Origin: JAJZRJ01 sp040757055
GTDB taxonomy: Bacteria; Desulfobacterota; Desulfobulbia; Desulfobulbales; Desulfurivibrionaceae
Assembly (NCBI GenBank): GCA_040757055.1
Contig: JBFLXY010000008.1
Location: forward strand, 80,328 to 144,327
Length of the DNA stretch: 64,000 nucleotides
Reading direction: 5' to 3'
Below the pieces are notes generated by a model. It was not told the origin of the DNA. It made no database searches and was given only the letters and a program-made list of their open reading frames with translations. The first letter of the stretch is position 1, and every line of letters begins with the position of its first letter. The translations under genes were made by a program, and so were the position numbers. Below are positions 10,771 to 18,529 of the stretch, in pieces.

Positions 10771-12996
10771 TCAGCCTCCCAGGCCCAGGGCCATGCCAAG
10801 CTGATAGACCACCACGGCCAGGCCGAAGGCAAAGACGGTATTGCACCCCATGGCCAGAAAGCCCCACTTCCAGGAGCCTGCCTCGCGGGCAATGCAGACC
10901 ACGGTGACAAAGCAGGGGGCATAGAACATGACAAAAACGATGAGGGCAAAGGCCATGACCGGATTCCAGTTGGGATCGTCGGCCAGGGTCTGGGCCAGGG
11001 ACTGGCTCTCCTCCGGATCGACCTCGCCCAGGGAATAGGCCGTGCCCAGGGTGGAAATCACCACCTCCTTGGCGGCAAAGCCGCCGACCAGGGCGATGTT
11101 GGTCCGCCAGTCAAAACCGGCCAGCCAGCTCACCTGCTCCAGGGCCCGGCCGGCCCGGCCGGCCGCCGAGTATTCCAGGGCCTCTTCCGCCTCCTGGCGG
11201 TCCAGGGCATCGAGGCGCTCCAGCAGATCGACGGCGGCGGGGGAGAGCCCCTCCTCCTCCGCCCCCTCTGCCGTGGCCTCCTGCACCACCTCGGCCGGAT
11301 AGCCGGTCAGCAGTTCCTGGCGCTGGGCGTCGATCCGCTCCCGCTCGCCCTCAGGCAGGCCGGGAAAGGTCATCATCGCCCAGAGCAGGATGGAGATGGC
11401 GAGAATCACGGTGCCCGCCTTCTTGATGTACTGCCAGGTCCGCTCCCAGGTGTGGATCAGCAGCCCCCGAAAGGTGGGCAGCCGGTAGGGGGGCAGCTCC
11501 ATGACAAAGGGAGTCGATTCGCCGCGCAGAATGGTGAGACGGTAGAATTTCGCCACCAGCAGGGCCACGGCCCAGGCCAGCAGGGTGAGCAGAAACATGA
11601 CCTGGGCCTGGCTGCTGGCGAAAAAGACGCCGGTCAAGAGCGCCAGGACCGGCAGCTTGGCCCCGCAGTTCATGAAGGAGACGGTGAGCAGGGTGGCGAG
11701 CCGTTCGCGCTCCGAACGCAGCGTCCTGGTCGCCATGACGCCCGGCACCGCGCAGCCGCCGGCAATGCCGCCGGAGACGATATAGGCCATGACCGAGCTG
11801 CCGTGCAGGCCGAACATCCGGAAGATGCGGTCCATCATGAAAGCAACCCGGGCGAGGTAGCCCGAGTCCTCGAGGATGGCGATGCCGAAGAACATGAACA
11901 TGATGAGCGGTACGAAGCCGAGCACGCCGCCCACGCCGTCGATGACCCCGGCAACGAGCATCGACTTGAGGTAGCCGTCGGGCAAAATCGCGCCGGCGGC
12001 CTCGCGCAGCCAGCCGAAAAAGCCCTCCAGCCACGCCACCGGCAGTTCGCTGTAGGTGAAGGTGAAGTTGTAGAGGCCGAAGAGAATCGCCAGCATGATG
12101 ATCGGCCCCAGGAAACGGTTGGTGAGCACCTTGTCGATGCGGTCCGAGGCATAAAGGCGGTCGGCGTCGTACTTACGGGTGATGACCTCCTGCCGGAGAA
12201 TCGACTTGATGTAGCCGTAGCGATGATCGGCGATGATCGCCTCGGGGTAGGTTTCCATGGTCCGTTGCAGATGGTCGGTGGCCCCCTGCACCCAGCGGTC
12301 GAGATCGGCGGAAAGCGCGGCATTTTCCTTCGCCCCCCGATCCCGGATCTGGCTGTCGTTCTCCAGGTATTTCACCGCCAGCCAGCGCGACGGATAGAGG
12401 CGGGTGAGAAAGCCCCGCTCCTCGATCTCCTTCTCCATGGAGCGCAGCACGCCGTCGAGGTCCTCGCCATAGGAGATCTGGAGGGGATTCCACGCCCTGC
12501 CGGCCTGGGCCATGGCCGTGGCCATGAGTTCGGCGGTGCCCTTGTTGCTGCGGGCCACGATCGGCACCACCGGCACTCCCAGCAGTTCGGCCAGCCGCGA
12601 CGCATCGACGGCGATGCCGCGATCCTCGGCCACATCCATCATGTTGAGCGCCACCACCATGGGCACTCCCAGCTCCAGGAACTGGGTGGTGAGGTAGAGG
12701 TTGCGCTCAAGGTTGGAGGCATCGACGATGTTGATCACCACATCCGGCCGTTCCTGCACCAGATAATCGCGGGCGACCACCTCCTCCACCGAATAGGCGG
12801 TGAGGGAATAGGTGCCGGGCAGATCGACGATGTTGATCTGCTCGCCGGAGGCGGCGACATGGAGCCCCTCCTTTTTTTCCACGGTGACGCCGGGATAGTT
12901 GCCCACATGCTGGCGGGCGCCGGTGAGGGCGTTGAAGAGCGTGGTCTTGCCGGAATTGGGATTGCCGGCCAGGGCGACGGTGATGGGTGCGGTCAT
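10771..12996 (-). CDS. feoB: ferrous iron transporter FeoB
   Basis: A 741-residue inner-membrane Fe(II) transporter. The N-terminal G domain shows G1 GNPNSGKTTL (from residue 10), G3 DLPGTYSL and G4 NMMD, followed by the helical GDI-type domain and a C-terminal membrane part with the two gate regions (for example GGCAVPGVMATRTL and MNCGAKLPVLALL, both with conserved cysteines). Length and order match the family. It overlaps feoA by four bases (ATGA). An acidic insert near residues 570-610 (rich in Glu and Ala) sits between membrane segments, common in FeoB of anaerobes. Iron uptake fits the many heme and iron-sulfur proteins expected in this organism. Confidence 0.97.
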   Translation of the reverse strand: MTAPITVALAGNPNSGKTTLFNALTGARQHVGNYPGVTVEKKEGLHVAASGEQINIVDLPGTYSLTAYSVEEVVARDYLVQERPDVVINIVDASNLERNLYLTTQFLELGVPMVVALNMMDVAEDRGIAVDASRLAELLGVPVVPIVARSNKGTAELMATAMAQAGRAWNPLQISYGEDLDGVLRSMEKEIEERGFLTRLYPSRWLAVKYLENDSQIRDRGAKENAALSADLDRWVQGATDHLQRTMETYPEAIIADHRYGYIKSILRQEVITRKYDADRLYASDRIDKVLTNRFLGPIIMLAILFGLYNFTFTYSELPVAWLEGFFGWLREAAGAILPDGYLKSMLVAGVIDGVGGVLGFVPLIMFMFFGIAILEDSGYLARVAFMMDRIFRMFGLHGSSVMAYIVSGGIAGGCAVPGVMATRTLRSERERLATLLTVSFMNCGAKLPVLALLTGVFFASSQAQVMFLLTLLAWAVALLVAKFYRLTILRGESTPFVMELPPYRLPTFRGLLIHTWERTWQYIKKAGTVILAISILLWAMMTFPGLPEGERERIDAQRQELLTGYPAEVVQEATAEGAEEEGLSPAAVDLLERLDALDRQEAEEALEYSAAGRAGRALEQVSWLAGFDWRTNIALVGGFAAKEVVISTLGTAYSLGEVDPEESQSLAQTLADDPNWNPVMAFALIVFVMFYAPCFVTVVCIAREAGSWKWGFLAMGCNTVFAFGLAVVVYQLGMALGLGG

Positions 12997-13250
12997 GACT
13001 GCGTTGCCTCCTGCGCTTCGGTGACTTCCACTTCGATGTGGTCGGCTTCGTTGTTGCGCAGGGTCAGGGTGCCCCCCATGACGCGGAGCGCCACCGGGTC
13101 ATAGAGGGGGGCGCGGCCCTGCACGGTGACCTGGGTGCCGGGCACCAACCCCATGTCCCTGATCCGGCGGCCCAGTTCGCCGGCCACCTTGACGGCGGTG
13201 ATCACGCCGCTCTGGTTGCGCTTCATCTGTCGCAGCATTATCCGTGGCAT
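12993..13250 (-). CDS. feoA: ferrous iron transport protein FeoA
   Basis: An 85-residue SH3-like FeoA protein that supports FeoB on the cytoplasmic side. The conserved LGRRIRDMGLVPGTQVTV block and GGTLTLRNNEADHIEV are visible. I selected MPRIMLRQMKRN as start because AAGGAG lies six bases upstream; the frame extends 23 codons farther but without a ribosome site and past the predicted transcript start region. It is the first gene of the feo operon and has a good sigma-70 promoter upstream. Family length is normally 75-90 residues. Confidence 0.93.
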   Translation of the reverse strand: MPRIMLRQMKRNQSGVITAVKVAGELGRRIRDMGLVPGTQVTVQGRAPLYDPVALRVMGGTLTLRNNEADHIEVEVTEAQEATQS

Positions 13251-13320
13251 GGCCTTCTCCTTACGCACCGGGGCCCGAATCGCCCCTCGCCTTTCCCGTG
13301 ATGGAACCTGTCCGTTCACC

Positions 13321-13349
13321 TATATACGGCAACGCAATTCCACGGTCAA
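13321..13349 (-). promoter_or_regulatory. sigma-70 promoter of the feoA-feoB operon
   Basis: On the minus strand TTGACC (13349-13344) and TATATA (13326-13321) are separated by exactly 17 bases. The predicted start lies near 13314, leaving a leader of about 64 bases to feoA. An AT-rich stretch upstream (13350-13380) could hold a regulator site, but I do not see a convincing Fur box there. Confidence 0.65.
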
Positions 13350-13431
13350 CACTTTTTTTATCAGATCAAAAACTATTAGGTATGCCGAATGCCGTCTGGC
13401 CCGCCCCAGGCCCGCGTGTCGGCCTTTTCGT

Positions 13432-13460
13432 TTGACAAGGGGAAGCGCATCGTATCTAAT
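13432..13460 (+). promoter_or_regulatory. sigma-70 promoter of the PilZ gene
   Basis: A perfect TTGACA at 13432-13437, a 17-base spacer, and TCTAAT at 13455-13460. It lies about 58 bases ahead of the chosen PilZ start and diverges from the feo promoter. Confidence 0.6.
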
Positions 13461-13517
13461 GGACACTATGGCGTTTTTGTCTGTCTCGCGAACAACATCC
13501 CTTGGGGGGCGCAGGCA

Positions 13518-13922
13518 ATGGCAAGGAACGACGCAACACCCGAACGGCGACTCTTCACGCGCTTCCCGGTCAGGGACCATGCTGTGATCGCCATCAACTC
13601 CCGGCTCGGCGAACTGATCGACATCAGCTTCGGCGGGCTGGCCTTCCGCTATGCCGGTGCCAAACCGTGGCCGCGCCAGAAAACGCAGCTCGCCATGCTG
13701 TGCGGGGCGGATGATTTCTGCCTCCAGGTGCCCATCACGGTGGTTGCGGACACCGCGCTGCATCCCGCCGAAAAAGCAGGCCAGACAAGCGCCATGCGGC
13801 GATGCGGCATGCAATTCGGCGAACTGGATGCCAAACAGCTCATCCAGCTCATCGCCTTTATCCGCGACAACACCGAGGACCAGGAACTGCCCGAGACCCG
13901 TACCATGATGCCCAGCGCCTGA
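13518..13922 (+). CDS. PilZ domain protein (cyclic di-GMP receptor candidate)
   Basis: A 134-residue protein consisting of one PilZ domain. The cyclic di-GMP signature appears as ERRLFTRFPV (RxxxR type) near the N-terminus and ELIDISFGGLAFRY (DxSxxG) about 25 residues later. It should therefore bind cyclic di-GMP and act on a partner; no partner is encoded nearby. The open frame begins 43 codons earlier, but those codons overlap the promoter; the ATG at 13518 gives a normal PilZ N-terminus. Convergent with the HisHF gene, with a strong hairpin between them. Confidence 0.82.
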   Translation: MARNDATPERRLFTRFPVRDHAVIAINSRLGELIDISFGGLAFRYAGAKPWPRQKTQLAMLCGADDFCLQVPITVVADTALHPAEKAGQTSAMRRCGMQFGELDAKQLIQLIAFIRDNTEDQELPETRTMMPSA

Positions 13923-13955
13923 GACGGCGCCAGCGGCGGGATGGAAAGGGGGGAG

Positions 13956-13982
13956 GACGGCGGGCCGAGAAGGCCCGCCGTC
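13956..13982. terminator. hairpin between convergent PilZ and hisHF genes
   Basis: A perfect 11-bp stem (13956-13966 with 13972-13982) and a 5-base loop, all G/C-rich. No T-run follows on either strand, so it may work as a bidirectional barrier or weak terminator instead of a classic one. Confidence 0.6.
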
Positions 13983-13986
13983 AAGA

Positions 13987-15579
13987 TCAGGAGCGGATTT
14001 CGATGCCGCACCCGCTGAGATGCGCCTTCACCGCGCCGATGGGCACTTCCCTGCGGTGGAAGATGCCGGCGGCCAGGGCAGCCTCCGCGCCAGTCTTCTC
14101 AAAAACCTCGGAGAAGTGCTCCACCTTGCCGGCCCCGCTGGAGGCGATCACCGGGATGGACACGGCCGAACGCACCATGTCGATCAGCTCCAGATCGAAG
14201 CCGGAATTGGTGCCGTCGCGGTCGATGCAGTTGAGCAGGATCTCCCCCGCGCCCAGTTCCTCGCACACCCTGGCCAAAGTCACCGCGTCCACGTCCCGGC
14301 CTTCCCGACCGCCCTTCACAGTGCACTGGTACCAGCAATATTCCTCGCCATTGGGGCCGGGGAGCGCGGTCTTGATGGTCGGGTGGCCGGTTTCTTCCGG
14401 CGACGTCACGTAGACCCGGCGCGGATCGATGGAGATGACCACCGCCTGGTTGCCGTAGAGATAGGCGATCTGCTCGATGGAACTCCTGCCCGTTTTTTTC
14501 CCGGAGCGCAGATACTCCTCCACCACAGCCACCGCATCGCCGCCGATGGAGATCTTGTCGGCGCCGGCGCGAAAATACTGGGACGCCACGTCGAGGGCAC
14601 TGTAGGTGGTGCCCTCGGAGTCGGTGTAATCGCGGATGCCGCCGCCGATGGTGAGCGGCACAAAGACCTGCTCCGAGGTGCGCTCCAGCACCTCCAGCAT
14701 GGGCTGGTCCTTGAGCGGGAAGTCGCGGAAGGCGGTGATGTTCAGGAAGGTGATCTCGTCCGCCCCTTCCTCGAAATAGCGGCGGGCCAGCTCCACCGGC
14801 TTGCCCAGGTTGCGCACCTCGCCGGATTCGCGCACGTCGTACTGGTCGCCCTTGGTCACCACCAGGTCGCCGGCATCGTTGGTGCGCACATCAAGGCAGG
14901 CGATGATCCGCTTGGCGAGGCGCGTTGCCGCCTGACCCTGGATGACCTGGCTCGGGTCGCCGGCAGCAAGGTCGCCGGCGGTGAGAAAGTTCCGCAGCAG
15001 GGTCAGTCCCGCCCTGCCGCTCTTTTCCGGGTGGAACTGGGTGGCGACGATGTTGCCTTTCTGCACCGCGCTCAAAAAATCGCTGCCGTAGGTGGTGGTG
15101 GTGAGCTGCCAGTCGCGGTTGGCCTCGCTGACCTCGGCGCGATATGAGTGGACAAAGTAGAGCTTCTCGCCACTGTATCCGTTGAACAGGGCCGAGGGCT
15201 TGCGGATGGCGATGCCGTTCCAGCCGATCTGCGGCACCGAAAGGCCGGGGGCGGTAAAGCGCTTGATCTGGCCGGGGATGAGCCCCAGCCCCGCCACCCC
15301 GGGCGACTCCTCGCTTCCCTCAAAGAGGGTCTGCAAGCCGAGGCAGATGCCGAAAAAGGGGCGATCGGCCGCCAGATATGCCTTGAGCGGCGCCAGATAG
15401 CCGAGGGCTTCGAGACGCGCCATGGCGCTGCCGAAGCTGCCCACGCCGGGAAAAATCAGCTTCTCCGCGGTGCGGATATCCTCGGCCGAGGCCACGTCCC
15501 GCACCTCGAAGCCAAGCTTCCTGATGGCGTTGCGGACGCTGCGCACGTTGCCGGCGCCGTAATCGAGCAGGGCAATCAT
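13987..15579 (-). CDS. hisHF: imidazole glycerol phosphate synthase, HisH-HisF fusion
   Basis: A 530-residue single-chain enzyme for the fifth histidine step: glutamine hydrolysis feeds ammonia to the cyclase that makes imidazole glycerol phosphate and AICAR. Residues 1-205 are the HisH amidotransferase with nucleophile FFGICLGLQTLF and FHPEKSG of the triad; from about 220 on is HisF with CLDVRTNDAGDLVVTKGDQ, GGGIRDYTDSEG and DRDGTNSGFDLELI. The inserts in HisF (after CLDV, and around YWYQCTVKGGREGR) are those of eukaryotic HIS7/plant enzymes, not of ordinary bacterial HisF. The start overlaps the rdgB stop. No other his genes are nearby. Confidence 0.93.
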   Translation of the reverse strand: MIALLDYGAGNVRSVRNAIRKLGFEVRDVASAEDIRTAEKLIFPGVGSFGSAMARLEALGYLAPLKAYLAADRPFFGICLGLQTLFEGSEESPGVAGLGLIPGQIKRFTAPGLSVPQIGWNGIAIRKPSALFNGYSGEKLYFVHSYRAEVSEANRDWQLTTTTYGSDFLSAVQKGNIVATQFHPEKSGRAGLTLLRNFLTAGDLAAGDPSQVIQGQAATRLAKRIIACLDVRTNDAGDLVVTKGDQYDVRESGEVRNLGKPVELARRYFEEGADEITFLNITAFRDFPLKDQPMLEVLERTSEQVFVPLTIGGGIRDYTDSEGTTYSALDVASQYFRAGADKISIGGDAVAVVEEYLRSGKKTGRSSIEQIAYLYGNQAVVISIDPRRVYVTSPEETGHPTIKTALPGPNGEEYCWYQCTVKGGREGRDVDAVTLARVCEELGAGEILLNCIDRDGTNSGFDLELIDMVRSAVSIPVIASSGAGKVEHFSEVFEKTGAEAALAAGIFHRREVPIGAVKAHLSGCGIEIRS

Positions 15580-16271
15580 TGTACCTTCCTGACCATGATC
15601 TCTTCCGACCAGTCGTTGTGCTCGAACTGCTCGTGATCGGGCTTCTCCGGCCGCTCCTCAAAGAGGCGCTGATCAAGCCACCTGAGCACCTTGTCGAACT
15701 CGGCCGCCACCTGGGCCACGGCTTGGCCGCGATGACTCACCCGGTTTTTCTCCTCCATGGAGGCCTCGGCAAAGGTTTTTCCCAAAATGGAACAGTAGAA
15801 GACCGGATCGTAGCCAAAGCCGTCGCTGCCGCGGGGGGCCTCGAGGATCTCGCCCTCGCAGCGGCCCTCGAAGGTCAGGGCCGGTCCGGAAGGCACGGCA
15901 ATGGAGATCACGCACTCGAAGGCGGCCTTGCGGTTGGCCTTGCCTGCCATCTCCTTGAGCAGTTTGGCGATGTTGTCGCTGTCGGTGGCCTTTTCCCCGG
16001 CATAGCGGGCCGAATGGACGCCCGGCGCACCATCGAGCGCCTCCACCGTGAGGCCGGAATCGTCGGCCATGGCCGGCAGCCCAAGCACCTTGGCGGTGAA
16101 GCTCGCCTTCTTGTAGGCATTGTCGTCAAAGGTGGCGCCATCCTCCACCGCCTCGGGGATGGGCCCGAAGTCGGCAAGACTCTTGATCTCCACCGGAAAG
16201 TCTTTCAGCATCTCGGCGAATTCTTTCACCTTGCCCTGGTTGCGGGTGGCGAGCACGATGATCTGTGGCAT
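15576..16271 (-). CDS. rdgB: dITP/XTP pyrophosphatase RdgB/HAM1 family
   Basis: A 231-residue cytoplasmic nucleotide-sanitising enzyme that removes ITP and XTP. Motifs: LATRNQGKVKEF at the N-terminus, FDDNAYKKA, MADDSGLTVEALDGAPGVHS and GSDGFGYDPVF, followed by SHRGQAV. The family is usually about 195-205 residues; here a charged C-terminal extension of about 25 residues (EERPEKPDHEQFEHND) is added, function unknown. A GGGAG ribosome site precedes the ATG. It overlaps the downstream hisHF gene, so the two are probably co-transcribed although their functions differ. Confidence 0.93.
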   Translation of the reverse strand: MPQIIVLATRNQGKVKEFAEMLKDFPVEIKSLADFGPIPEAVEDGATFDDNAYKKASFTAKVLGLPAMADDSGLTVEALDGAPGVHSARYAGEKATDSDNIAKLLKEMAGKANRKAAFECVISIAVPSGPALTFEGRCEGEILEAPRGSDGFGYDPVFYCSILGKTFAEASMEEKNRVSHRGQAVAQVAAEFDKVLRWLDQRLFEERPEKPDHEQFEHNDWSEEIMVRKVQ

Positions 16272-16363
16272 TGCAAAGTATCTCCCTGTTCTTGGAGGAA
16301 AAAAACGGCGGCGAAAGGCCCACTTTTAAACGGAAGCCGCACCAAAGTCAAGCCGCGAATGGT

Positions 16364-17656
16364 TCAGGAAAACCAGAGATGGCAGATGAAAAGGGCGCCG
16401 ATCAGGCCGGCCAGCTCGCCGCAGAGGGCGGCGGGCAGGGCGTGGCGGGTGCGGAAGACGCCGATGCTGCCGAGATAGACGGCCAGCACGTAGAAGGTGG
16501 TCTCGGTGGAGCCCTGGATCACTCCCACCAGGGCGGCGAGGAAGCTGTCCGGCGCCTGGCGGGTGATCTCGCTCATGAAGCCAAAGGCGCCGGAGCCGGA
16601 AAGGGGACGCAGGAGCGCCATGGCCAGGGCCTCGGCCGGAAGGCCGACCCGGGCGGTGAGCGGGGAGAGGGCCGCCACCATGATGTCCATGGCGCCGCTG
16701 GCCCGAAACATGCCGATGGCGACAAAGATGGCGACCATGAAGGGCACGATGCGCGTGGCGGTGGTGAAGCCCTCCTTGGCGCCGTCGGTCACCGCCTCGT
16801 AGACCTTGACCCCGCGCAGGTAGCCGAAAACGAGCAGCCCGACGATGAGCACCGGGATGAGCCAGGCGGAAACGTTGTTCACCGTGGCGACGGAGAAGAA
16901 GGGGGCGGCCGGGGCGGTCCACCATTGGAAGAACACCCCGCCGAGAAAGAGGCCGAGGAGCACGCCGATGAAGATGCGGCCCGCCGAGCCGGGCGGCGAG
17001 AGTTCCGACGCCTCGGCAGTGGCGGTCTCCTCGGCCGCCGCAACCGCGCCAGGCGCCACGGTCTGGTCCGGGGTGGCCAGCAGCTTGGCCATGAGGATGG
17101 CGACCACGGTGGAGCAGGTGGTGGCGAAGATCGAAGGAATGACAATGGCGGCCGGATCGATCGCCCCGGCTGCGGCCCGCACCGTGATGACGCCCAAGGG
17201 CAGCAGGGTGACGCTGGAGGTGTTGATGGCGAGGAAGAGGCACATGGCGTTGGTGGCGGTACCTTTTTCGGCGGACAGCTTGTCCAGCTCCTGCATGGCC
17301 TTGATGCCCATGGGGGTGGCGGCGTTGCCGAGGCCGAGCACATTGGCCGCCAGGTTCATGATCATGGCGCTCATGGCCGGATGCTCTGCCGGTACGTCGG
17401 GGAAAAGCCTGGTCATCAGCGGTTTCAGACCCCGGGCGATGAGGCGCATCATGCCGCCCGCCTCGGCCACCTTCATGATGCCGAGCCAGAGCGCCATGGG
17501 ACCGATGAGGCCGATGGCCAGCATCACCGCGTCCTTGGCCGACTCAAAGGAGGCCTTGGTCACCGCCTCCATGGTGCCGGTGTAGGCGGCGGTCACCGTG
17601 GCGATACCGATCATGCCGAGCCAGATGATGTTGATGATCGAGGGCCTCTGTTTCAT
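16364..17656 (-). CDS. SpmA-SpmB fusion, nucleoside-recognition (Gate) membrane protein
   Basis: A 430-residue membrane protein with two Gate/nucleoside-recognition halves. The first half (LVANVLGLGNAATP-type motif as NLAANVLGLGNAATPMGIKA) matches SpmA; the second half (RPLSGSGAFGFMSEITRQ, VIQGSTETTFYVLAVYLGSIG) matches SpmB. In Bacillus the two are separate genes needed for spore core dehydration; fused versions occur in non-sporulating bacteria, where the role is unknown. An Ala/Glu-rich linker joins the halves near residue 200. I chose MKQRPSIINIIW as start because it matches SpmA N-termini; the frame runs 38 codons farther upstream without a ribosome site. The gene is divergent from yfiR. 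Confidence 0.85.
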   Translation of the reverse strand: MKQRPSIINIIWLGMIGIATVTAAYTGTMEAVTKASFESAKDAVMLAIGLIGPMALWLGIMKVAEAGGMMRLIARGLKPLMTRLFPDVPAEHPAMSAMIMNLAANVLGLGNAATPMGIKAMQELDKLSAEKGTATNAMCLFLAINTSSVTLLPLGVITVRAAAGAIDPAAIVIPSIFATTCSTVVAILMAKLLATPDQTVAPGAVAAAEETATAEASELSPPGSAGRIFIGVLLGLFLGGVFFQWWTAPAAPFFSVATVNNVSAWLIPVLIVGLLVFGYLRGVKVYEAVTDGAKEGFTTATRIVPFMVAIFVAIGMFRASGAMDIMVAALSPLTARVGLPAEALAMALLRPLSGSGAFGFMSEITRQAPDSFLAALVGVIQGSTETTFYVLAVYLGSIGVFRTRHALPAALCGELAGLIGALFICHLWFS

Positions 17657-17869
17657 GGCGGAGAGCTTACCCAATTCCCCCTTCAAAAAGCCAGCGGAAT
17701 CGTCCTCCCGGACAACATCCCCTCCTGGGCGGGAAAACCGTTCATGGCCATTCCCGGCCACCCCCGCCAAGAAAAAACCGCGCCAAGCCGGAAAAATTGT
17801 ATATAGTTAAAAGACACGCATTGCCGGCTCCGCGGCGTGCCACACCCCAAGAGGCTCCGGCATTTCCGT

Positions 17870-18520
17870 ATGCAAAAGGCGGCGCACCCCCTTTTCCGGC
17901 CCCCCCACACCCCCCGGCCTTCTCGCGGCCGCTGGCTTGTCGCGCTGCTGCTCTGCCTCCTGCCCTTTGCCTCGCCGCTGCACGGCGCGCAGTTCGGTGA
18001 ATACGAAATCAAGGCCGGCTTCCTTTACAATTTCCTCAACTTCGTCAGCTGGTCGGAGACCGCGGATGGCGCCTCGCCCCAGATGGTCCTGGTGGTCCTC
18101 GACACCGGCGCCATCGGCAAGGCCATCGCCGAGACCCTGGCCTCGGAAACGGTGCGCGGCAAACCCCTGAAGATCGTCTTGACCACCCAGCCCGCCGAGG
18201 CGAGAAAGGCGCACCTGCTTTTCATCCCCGCCTCCTACGCCGGCGAACTGGACAAAATCTTCCAGGTCATCCAGGGACGACCGGTCCTCACCGTGGGCGA
18301 AAGCAACTCCTTTATCGCCACCGGCGGCATGATCAACTTCGTTCGCCAGGGCAGCAAGGTCCGCTTCGAGATCAACCCGCGCGCCGCCCACGGCGCCGGA
18401 CTCAGGATCAGCTCGCAGTTGCTGAAGCTTGCCATCATCGCCGAGCCCCCCCACAGCAGCCTGGCCGACCCCCGCCAGGCCGCGCTCCTGCGGCGCAAGC
18501 CTGGCGCACCGGAAAGCTAG
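17870..18520 (+). CDS. YfiR/DUF4154 family periplasmic protein
   Basis: About 216 residues. A basic N-terminus and a hydrophobic core (WLVALLLCLLPFASPLHG) with a likely signal-peptidase site precede a DUF4154 domain with KAGFLYNFLNFVSWSE at its start and GRPVLTVGESNSFIATGGMI plus VRFEINPRAA toward the end, the hallmark blocks of this family. YfiR of Pseudomonas is a periplasmic inhibitor of the cyclase YfiN. Here the gene stands first in an apparent unit with a hybrid kinase and a TonB receptor, so it may control the kinase. Start is uncertain: a GTG at 17837 or this ATG, neither with a clear ribosome site. A TATAGT-like -10 lies at 17802-17807. Confidence 0.8.
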   Translation: MQKAAHPLFRPPHTPRPSRGRWLVALLLCLLPFASPLHGAQFGEYEIKAGFLYNFLNFVSWSETADGASPQMVLVVLDTGAIGKAIAETLASETVRGKPLKIVLTTQPAEARKAHLLFIPASYAGELDKIFQVIQGRPVLTVGESNSFIATGGMINFVRQGSKVRFEINPRAAHGAGLRISSQLLKLAIIAEPPHSSLADPRQAALLRRKPGAPES

Positions 18521-18529
18521 GTGGCTGCC

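Noticed and set aside
10708..13104. 798-codon open frame on the plus strand
   Set aside because: Antisense to feoB, which has all G-domain motifs.
13350..13380. Fur box upstream of feoA
   Set aside because: The stretch is AT-rich but shows no 7-1-7 palindrome comparable with the one at 23714.
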